From assembly GCF_029962835.1 (NCBI RefSeq), contig NC_080583.1:682001-746000 (forward strand): a stretch of 64,000 nucleotides of DNA, written 5' to 3'. Of the stretch, positions 56,419-64,000 are shown piece by piece (the stretch's first letter is position 1; each line of letters opens with the position of its first letter). The translations under genes and the position numbers were made by a program. The notes under the pieces were generated by a model. That model ran no database searches, was not told the origin of the DNA, and worked only from the letters and a program-made list of their open reading frames with translations. The DNA is from Magnolia sinica (taxonomy: Eukaryota > Streptophyta > Magnoliopsida > Magnoliales > Magnoliaceae).

Positions 56419-57164
56419 GGAGAGGGAAGGAGCTCCCAAGCCTTCAAAGCCCTGATCTTTCAAGCCACCCCCTAGCCTTCCTGTCAACCTTTCCAATCCA
56501 TAAGCCTAGCCTAGATTGATCATGGTTCAATCCATATCTTAGCTTACTCAAAGATCAAGCCAAATATCCATTCATTTTGCATACAAGCATTCATCATGAC
56601 ATCTATTCCCATCTCAACCCCCCTACTTCTCTAGATTTCTAGTGAACGTATGCTCTGTGACTTGCCATACACCGGATCCTGTCACATCAGAAATTTCTAG
56701 TGATCTAGTCCATTTTTCTTACCTCTTTCCATAAGCATCATCACATCCACCTTCAAGACACGTCGTTGTACATATACTCTGTGGTCTACCGAAGTCTCGG
56801 ATCTTGCCGCATCAGAAATCCACGTGTGCCTAGTCCTACTTCGACCACATCATTCATCCCTTAAGATTTTCGTACCGCACTAAGTAGAGACCGTACATTT
56901 GTACGGGCAGAGAGGGTGCCTAACACCTTCCCTCTTTGTAATCGAGGTCCCTTACCCGAAATTTCGGATTGCAAACCAGGAGTCGACCTAAGGAAGGAGA
57001 GTTGTCAGATTTCTCCAACCTTGATTATTCTGCGGTTCTAGCCGACTGCGGGATTCTGAGATTATTCAGCTAGTGGCGACTCCAACATCCAAATTCATAA
57101 ATCACCCCCACCACCAAAACCATATCATATAAATTAGCGTGGGCGCCGATTTTCAGTATCTACA
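55737..57164 (+). mobile_element. 5' LTR of a Tat-type Ty3/gypsy retrotransposon
   Basis: Starts TGTAGACACCCCACCG and ends GTATCTACA, with the perfect inverted ends TGTAGA/TCTACA. Length 1428. Inside are TATAAATAG (56328-56336), a (GA)n run (56379-56413) and a candidate polyadenylation region downstream. A primer-binding-like sequence follows directly. The 3' LTR is not within the window. Confidence 0.85.
56379..56413. repeat. (GA)n microsatellite inside the LTR
   Basis: About 17 GA units just after the LTR TATA box. Confidence 0.9.
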
Positions 57165-57166
57165 GA

Positions 57167-57186
57167 ATGACGACTCCGCTGAGGAG
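57167..57186 (+). other. Primer-binding site
   Basis: TGACGACTCCGCTGAGGAG, starting two to three bases after the LTR end, resembles the TGGCGACTCCACTGGGGA site used by Tat/Ogre-type elements. Two or three changes suggest age. Confidence 0.6.
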
Positions 57187-57320
57187 TTTGCTAGCTCTCA
57201 CTAGTTGAGACTCGACTCGAAAGTGTGTGGTACTTTAATCTTAAGGGACATCATCACCATGCATTCATACAAAAACAAAAAAATCTTTGGCTTGCACTTT
57301 CTTGGGCACAGATCCGAACC

Positions 57321-58830
57321 ATGACCACTCGATCCTGCGCAGCCATGACCTCTCATGCTACCTATGAAGAAGAGCCAGCAGTTTAGCTAGCTTTTGAAAC
57401 ATCAGCACCCGCACCTACACCAACACCTGCGCAGTTACCTCCACTACCTCCAACAGACCCACAACCCAATACCACCATACAAGAAGTAGTCCAAAATCTT
57501 CGAGCAATGTAAGAACTACTACTCTGCCTAGTGTCAAATGCCACACCGAATACACAAGCAACCCAACCTAGTGTACAAAACAGTTCACTCTCTCAAATCC
57601 CTTTCGCCTTCTCCCTCATTCCTCGACCAAATCTCATTCTCCCTCTCCCAAAAGAGTCAGCACAAGATCAACAACAACCAGCAAACGGGAGCAACCCTCC
57701 CACACCTCTCTACTCAGTACATCACAACAATCAGGTTACCACACAAGTTCCCCTTAACAGGAACCACAGATAAGAACTGGCGGATGCCCACAAAGGGGGC
57801 CAGTTTCGAGTCCAACTCACTCCTCCTAACGGAAGTAACATTCCGGAATTGGCAGATACCCCAGGTGGGAGCCACTTTCAAACATCACACCCTCCTTCGA
57901 AAGGGAGCAGTGTTCAATTCCAGCTACCTTTCGCCACTGGGAGTCCATCTTCTTTCCAACAACCCCCTATTCTGGATGCATATGAAGAAGAAGCAGCACA
58001 AGCCCTATAGCAAGGGGCAAGATATCCAGCACAAGGCAAATCTGAAATCGAAGAATTACGAGAGTAGTTACAAATGGTGCAAAGTCAGCTTCAGAGACAG
58101 CAAGGAGTCATCATCTATCTACAAAATTCAGGGACTTATGTCCCTTTCCTGATGCCAGAGTACCTCAAAACTTTGAGGTACCAAAATTTAAGAGATATGA
58201 TGGTACGGGGTGTCCTATGGACCATTTAAGAGTATTCTGTGGAGAGCTTAATATTATGACAGGTAATGACGGAGCGTTGATCCGTTTGTTTTAAAAATCC
58301 TTGAAAGGCGACGCGTTAGATTGGTACACGTCATTAAACTACCATCGAATTAAGACTTAAGAATAACTTTCTCAAGCTTTTATTGATCGTTTCGTATACA
58401 ATCTTAATGTAGCGCCCAAAAGGGTAGATCTTGTTGCCTTAAGACAGAGGAATGATGAGTCATTGTCAACTTACGTTAGACGGTGGCGGGCAATGGCCGC
58501 TAGAATAAAAACACCCATTGATTACGAGGAGCAAATCTACATGATCATCTACTCGGTAAACCCGAGTATCTCTGGATACCTTGTCTCATATCCATATGCC
58601 AACTTTACTCAACTCATCCGCACTGGGGAACAAGTCGAAGCCGGAATAAGGGATGAAACAATCTCTCTCTGGTGGCCTCATCAGGCCTCCCCAGTACAAC
58701 AGATAGTGGAAGGAAGGCTTACTAGATATGAGAATGGTAACAGAAGTGTTCCTGACCTCCATCCAACAGAAGAAGATAATCTTGTCGCCTCTACCCAAGG
58801 TGCTCAATTCACTCCTCAAGAGGGACAATG
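57321..58830 (+). pseudogene. gag region of the Tat-type gypsy element
   Basis: A start at 57321 (MTTRSCAAMTSH) leads into a proline- and glutamine-rich N-terminal part in shifting frames. The capsid homology then reads VPQNFEVPKFKRYDGTGCPM, DHLRVFCGELN and, intact from 58463, STYVRRWRAMAARIKTPIDY. A retrovirus-like nucleocapsid motif follows (CAYHQS then GHIMDRC near 59038-59075, with a stop between). Stops near 58293 and 58358 and several frameshifts show it is inactive. Confidence 0.8.
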
Positions 58831-59037
58831 ACAACAACAACAATAACAAATGGAGATTCCTCAGTACCCCAATCATGGTCAGCAGATGAAGATGGCTCGG
58901 GAACCTAGGCAGTTTACACCGATAGCCCAAACTTACAGTGAAATACTAGCCACGCTAGTCCAAAGGCAAATACTTACACCACTATTACCTAGGCTCTCCC
59001 CAAATCCTTTGCCACCAAATTATAATAAGAATGAGTA

Positions 59038-60517
59038 CTGTGCATACCACCAATCCTGAGGCCACATAATGGACCGTTGTTTCACTTTGAAACATGTGGT
59101 CCAAGATCTGATTGACAACCAAACGATTGTGGTTACCTCTCCCGCTGTTGCCACCACCAATTACACCCTCCAGAATCCCCTACCACCGTATCAAGTATGC
59201 CCTAGTTCATCAGGAACCCCTACTGACAATATTAGTCAAGGAGAGCCACCCCCGGTCAATCCAGTCTAATGCATTCATTCAATCACTGCCAGCCTAACAA
59301 CAATACCCCCAAGTCTACAAGGGGTACACCCTGCCAGTCCAATTTCTTCGCTCTTAAATATGCAAGGGGCATCTCCATCCAGTCCAATCCTCGTGCCCTC
59401 AGAGCAACCCCCAATCAATCCAATTTATACATCCTCTGTCTCGCAATGGGCACCATTTGCCTATTCGACCCTTGCTCCAACTGTCATGCTCTAAGAAAAA
59501 TCTCCTTCCCCGATCAACATACCACATGCCCTAGCAAAATCAGGGCCCAACTTCAATCATGCGGTAACTTTTCAAGAAGAACATTTTGCTACTCAAAGAG
59601 ATTTGCCTAGCTCTACTCAGTCTTCGATCCTTCAAGAGAAGAGTCTAGGATGGTTGGTCCCCGCCTCTAGGAAACAAGTCGAGGAAGATATTAAAGTCAA
59701 GATTCTGATTAGTCCCAAAACATCAACCATCACTTTTCAGGTCTTTGACATCATGGCTTCATTTCATCTCCTCGCTGATCGGTCTTGGATCCATAGAGTC
59801 AAGGCTCTCTCTTCGACTCTTCACTAAAAGGTCAAATACATTTTCGGAGACAAGGCGCTGACCGTTCTGGATGGTCTCGAACAAATCTTTCCGATTGAAG
59901 CAGTCAACCGTCAAGAGCTAGATATCTTGATCATAGACATACAACGTTCCGATGAGGATATCCCATACCATAGTATCGAGTTCAAGACTGTGAATTACAT
60001 GCCTCTTGCATGTCCCGTCGGATCAAACTATGTCTTCCCTTCAGTCAAGCATCAACATTTTTATTATCAACTCGAATATCAAGAAAATGCAAGCATGACA
60101 GAACTGGAATATCAGCCTCTTATAGGTGAGGTACCAAAACACAAATGCATCGAAGGAGGGCAAAGTCGGCAAGAGGAGGACGATCCCTTTATCCACACAT
60201 CAATCAGATATATTAGAGAAGGGATCATCCATCTGATTGGCATGCCGAGATCCACCATGGGGGATCAAATGAGCGGAATGAGCCTAACCAAGCTATTTGA
60301 AAATGACTCGGGCAAGGTGCAAGAATTGCCTCTAATTAACTGGACCACAATCTGGATCCCACCCGAGCTGGAAGAATCCGAAGGATCACAATGCATCAGG
60401 CATGAGCTGAAAAAAGTGACACCCAACACCAACTCAGAGCCCAATCCCAAACTCATCACGACATTTAGGCATGACAATGAGGGCCCACCTACTGATCCGT
60501 CTGGCCCTGCCTCCTAA
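59038..60517 (+). pseudogene. Nucleocapsid-like motif, protease domain and linker of the Tat-type element
   Basis: A CCHC-like knuckle (YCAYHQS, GHIMDRCF) and HVVQDLIDNQTI are followed by a poorly conserved spacer. The protease region reads ISPKTSTITFQVFDIMASFH, then LLADRSWIHRVKALSSTLH and, after a stop, KVKYIFGDKALTVLDGLEQI. This matches the retroelement aspartic protease tail with LGRPWIHxA. A long frame 59927-60517 continues as the usual acidic linker before RT. The protease active-site region is not clearly visible. Confidence 0.7.
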
Positions 60518-60579
60518 GGGGAGGGAGTGCAGGGCAATAGTTGGTTCACGATCCCTAAGATGACACAATAAAAGAAAAT

Positions 60580-61205
60580 AGTATTTGACTTATCGAGCCA
60601 AATCAGGCAACCTCTGGTTCACATCGCCGTCTTTCTCTAAAAATTAAACAAAAAAATCAGAAAAATTCAAAAAAGCAAAAAACATTAGATATTTTTTTGA
60701 AATGCCAAAAAAATCAGATACTTGTCAAAAAAATCAAAAAATTCCCAAAAGCCAAAAACACTAGATATTTTTGAAATGCCGAAAAAATTCAGATACTTGT
60801 CAAAATGCCAAAAAATTATATATTTGCCAAAATTCAAAAACAACAGAAATTTCTCAAAACACAAAAACAGTAGAAAATCTTTCAAAACTTAAAAGCAATA
60901 ATGTGCCAAATGCGTCTATTACAACACCCAAGTTTAAAGTCGACTCACATGATTTCGAACTGGAGTTAAGACTTCAAACTCATGGATTTGGACGAAGCCC
61001 AGGATGTGGAAAATGATGATCCAACTCTTGAGCTAGAGGATTCCTTCCGAAAGTTCGAGGCAAAGGCCAATGTCGTCATGGATAATTTCGAAATTGTAAA
61101 CTTGGGATTCCTTGAGCTCCCTAGAAAAGTATGCACCAAGAGATCCTCACCTCCTGACTACAAGCAGACAATGACAGAATTCCTGAGGCCCGGAGCTATC
61201 TAACT
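60580..61205 (+). repeat. A-rich KNS-type repeats and pre-RT linker of the Tat-type element
   Basis: From 60640 to 60895 short units AAAAAATCAGATACTTGTCAAAA and ATTTTTGAAATGCC repeat. Then a coding-like stretch reads DFELELRLQTHGF, NFEIVNLGFLELPRKV. This is the region that precedes RT in related elements. Confidence 0.5.
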
Positions 61206-61309
61206 TTGGGTTCTCCTATGGAGCCTTACTCAGATCGAATGAAGAGCTAGTCATACATCATCCGCTATGAAGCCTGAAGTCAAGCCCATTAAGCAAAGCT
61301 GTCAAGATC

Positions 61310-61540
61310 ATGCCTGAAGTCTACGACGGAGTCCTACTGATGAACGATGAAGATAAGCTATTACAACATGTCAGGATGTGCTTCAAATATTCAAAGCTTA
61401 TATAACGGATCCATGTGCATGCTTCGAGTCTTTATAACCTGTCAACCCTCTAGCTCTTCTTCATTATGAGGTGTGGACATCATCAAAGGAATGTGCCCAA
61501 AGGCATCCAATTGTCATGAGTACATTCTCGTGAAAGACAA
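61310..61540 (+). pseudogene. Integrase remnant of the Tat-type element; RT and RNase H missing
   Basis: YDGVLLMNDEDKLLQHVRMC, then HVHASSLYNLSTL and GVDIIKGMCPKASNCHEYIL are the N-terminal and early core parts of a gypsy integrase, in shifting frames. Only about 105 bases separate the pre-RT linker (ends near 61205) from it, where about 1.8 kb of RT and RNase H should be. So an internal deletion removed them. Confidence 0.7.
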
Positions 61541-62280
61541 AAGCGGGCGGCGACAACATCCTAAATCATCGGTACAAATGAAGAGAGAAGTCAAGGAAAA
61601 TGATTGGTGGTAATCATAATATAACCAACTACATCTCGCAAACATAAAGCGCACGACGATCGCTAGGACCAATGACAAGCAAGTCTAAAAGAAAGGTTAG
61701 CAACATGGTAATAATGCACATCTTATCATTGTGTCTATTAGATTAAGGGGGCAAGTCCAAGTCATCCTGGGATGATTCACTAATCGTTTGCGAATATTCT
61801 TTCGAGAGGTTCCCTTCATCTCACCATCATTAGGGGCAAAGATCTTTTAGAGCTCATCAACGCTGGTAATGTGAATATCTATCATGGGTAATCCTACCTG
61901 ACTATGTCAACAACCACAATCGTAAAGCTAAAGTCAAACGACAAAAGGTTAGCATCCTGAGGTACATTCCATCACCATTCATTCCTTCCAATAAGTGTTT
62001 CAAAAAACAAGGGTAAAATAAAAAAATTTAAAAAAATGGAAGAATAAAGTGCGCAGTCTCAAAAAAAAAGAGAAAAGAAAATTTAAACCCAATGAGTAAA
62101 AACACAAGTCACCAACACGTTTCCCCTCAGGATAATTTAACCCAATGTCATCAGCTTCATGATTGTGATTGAAGACAAAGTCAGGTAGCTCACTAGTCGT
62201 CGGTAATGAATGGAATCTAGCCTCCCGCCTTTGTACAAGAAAAAGAAAAATCAAAAGAAAAGTAACATGCCTAAGCAAAA
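61541..62280. other. 3' non-coding part of the Tat-type element
   Basis: No coding match. The integrase does not continue in any frame. Confidence 0.4.
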
Positions 62281-62284
62281 CGGG

Positions 62285-62515
62285 CGAGGTAAAAACCCAA
62301 AAGGGTACATCGAGTAAAAACAGCGTGCATGTAGTGGACTTGGTGAAAACCCGAAAAGGCACCAAGGATAAAAAGAGCACGGCTACCAAGGGGCAGAAAA
62401 GAGCAAAAACTCGGGACATGGTGAAAATCCGAAAGGATGCCATGGGCAAAAATGACAAGAAAGCCAGTCGTGGTGAAAACCTGAAAAGACGCTACGGGAA
62501 AAAATGGCTAGAAAA
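62285..62515 (+). repeat. GTGAAAACCCGAAAGGGC repeats in the 3' region of the Tat-type element
   Basis: GTAAAAACCCAAAAGGG (62289), GGTGAAAACCCGAAAAGGC (62341), GGTGAAAATCCGAAAGGATGCC (62420) and GGTGAAAACCTGAAAAGACGC (62471). Each is followed by an A-rich AAAAA spacer. The spacing varies from 50 to 80 bases. Confidence 0.7.
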
Positions 62516-62914
62516 AAAATAAAAAATAAAAAGTGCAAGAACAGGAGAAGACAAGGTAACAAGCAAAGTGAAGAAGCACAAGGAAAAGATAAGTCTCGGA
62601 TCATAATTCTGTCAGACTCTACCCAAATCCAAGGGGCATGATCCTAATATGCGCTACTCTCAGGGAATCGGGATCCCTAGTAAACAACTCAGAATACCGA
62701 ATTTGACGTGGGCTAAGTTCAATATTCTGATTCCATCATCCAGGCACAAGCTCAAACGCAAGCAAACACTAACAAATTTGGCATAAAAAATTTTCATTCC
62801 TTTAAAACATCTTTTTTACAAGTACATTGTTTTACTTCCTTTACAAAAATAAAAACATACATACATATACAGGACAAGCAGCCAACAAAGTCAGGAAACC
62901 ACAAAGTAAAAGTC

Positions 62915-63235
62915 AAAGCCCCAGAGGCCCACATTTTAAAACCCATGAGGCCCGCATTTCAAAGCCCCAGAGGCCCACATTTCAAAACCCACGAGGCCCA
63001 CATTTCAAAGCCCCCAGAGGCTCACATCTCAAAGCCCACAAGGCCCACAAGTTCAAAGCCCCAAAGGCCCACATATTAAATCTCACAAGGCTCACAAGTT
63101 CAAAGCCCTAAAGGCCCACATTTCAAAGACCACAAGGCCCACATGTCAAAAGCCCACCAAACCCATTATTCAAAGTCCCATGGTTCAAAGCCCATGTTTT
63201 CAAGCCCATTTCCTAGGCCGACATATCCAAAGTAA
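62915..63235 (+). repeat. 23-24 bp minisatellite AAAGCCC(C/A)AGAGGCCCACATTTC
   Basis: About a dozen copies of AAAGCCC...AGGCCCACATTTC, alternating AAAGCCCC and AAAACCCA versions. It yields a spurious frame rich in KPQRP. Confidence 0.85.
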
Positions 63236-63314
63236 GGCTCATTACACAAACCCAATTTCAAGGCCCATGGTCCTAGGCCCACATGTCGAAATCAGGCCCA
63301 TGTTCCCCAATTGC

Positions 63315-63565
63315 CCCATTAATTCATTAGTGGAGGCCATCTGGCTACTCGATCCAGACTGTATAATAAAAGCCAGACGATGACGCCCTCCCGCGAGATC
63401 GAACGGATGTTTCAAAAAAAAATCCAAAATATCTTCAAATAAAAACCGTTAATCCCGCCAACTCATCAGTGGAGGCAACAAGACTGTTTACTTAACTTGC
63501 ATAAATAAAAACCGAACGACGACGCCCACCTGCGAAATCGAACGGATATTTTCTAAAAATTCTAA
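63315..63565 (+). repeat. Tandem duplication of about 140 bp
   Basis: GTGGAGGC(C/A)A ... ACTTGCATAAATAAAAACCG ... CGACGACGCCC(A)CCTGCGAAATCGAACGGAT occurs at about 63332 and 63471 with about 20% difference by eye. Confidence 0.7.
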
Positions 63566-64000
63566 AAAATATAAAATCTCCAAGGAGTCTAGTTCCAAAG
63601 AGATTAGTTTTCAAACAAAAAAATTTCAAAACATGCATGCGGCGCGCAGTACATTGAGGAATCTTCCATATTCTCCAGTTGCGGTCAGTGCAAACAGCTA
63701 AATAAGATTCGATCTCTCCTGATTTCCCCTAGAGGATGATCGAATTTGTATATGATACATGTACGATTGACCCGATCTCTATATCTGGACAGTCGTACAA
63801 ATGCTAGTAGAAGTGAGTGGATCTATCTTTGGAAAGAATAATCAAACTCGAAGTGACAACAATCCATTGTAACTAAAGTATTAGAATCAGCAGACTGCAT
63901 GGCAAAGGATTACCTGCACATACCTAGTCCGGGATGCCCGCAAAATTTGATCGATTCCAAGTCGGCGTAGTTAGTTCCCCGTAAGGCCGCACTAACGTGT
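63566..64000. other. Right edge, probably still inside the Tat-type element
   Basis: No coding match and no TGTAGACACC start of a 3' LTR before the window ends. Confidence 0.35.

Noticed and set aside
62169-62522. 117-codon lysine-rich frame
   Set aside because: It reads the GTGAAAACCCGAAAGG repeat and A-rich spacers in the non-coding 3' part of the retroelement.

Overview
This window is nuclear DNA of a flowering plant. Genes have GT-AG introns, TATA boxes on the coding strand, and plant-specific families (MED32, polyol transporter, SEC12-like), set in a large excess of retrotransposon, CACTA, MITE and SINE sequence. From memory of repeat content, the recurring family with GGGCCCACC ends and internal ATCCACGCCGTCCA looks like what fills magnoliid genomes (Magnoliaceae or Lauraceae type). 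That lineage call is an inference.

Three ordinary host genes are supported, all on the minus strand. (1) A SEC12-like WD40 gene (exons 6571-6885, 2230-2324, 518-668; it runs off the left edge), with a 4.2-kb first intron full of repeats. (2) MED32, a Mediator subunit, in one coding exon (14073-14504). (3) A polyol/monosaccharide transporter of the PLT/PMT type (exons 52876-53026 and 50871-52306; 528 aa), with a SINE in its intron.

The rest is mobile and repetitive DNA. Left to right: LINE debris, a pyrimidine-rich minisatellite and a run of MITEs around the SEC12-like gene; a decayed RTE-type LINE (15.2-16.3 kb); a decayed Ty3/gypsy chromovirus (18.3-22.0 kb); MITEs and a probable solo LTR (22.2-27.1 kb); a minisatellite block (27.3-28.6 kb); two CACTA transposons with intact ends and matching 3-bp target duplications (29430-37100, TSD ACA; 39946-45441, TSD CTT); MITEs, a hAT-type MITE and SINEs around the transporter (46-53 kb); an antisense gypsy fragment (55.1-55.5 kb); and a Tat-type gypsy element with a full 5' LTR (55737-57164), gag and protease, a remnant of integrase and no RT, still running at the right edge.

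The most interesting object is the 7.67-kb CACTA element. It has no visible transposase. Its ends carry dense arrays of short palindromic units, and between them lie host-gene pieces that keep introns: an APC6/CDC16 TPR exon with a 1-nt deletion, and the promoter and 5' part of an unidentified gene with an in-frame stop. It therefore looks like a gene-capturing (Pack-type) CACTA element.
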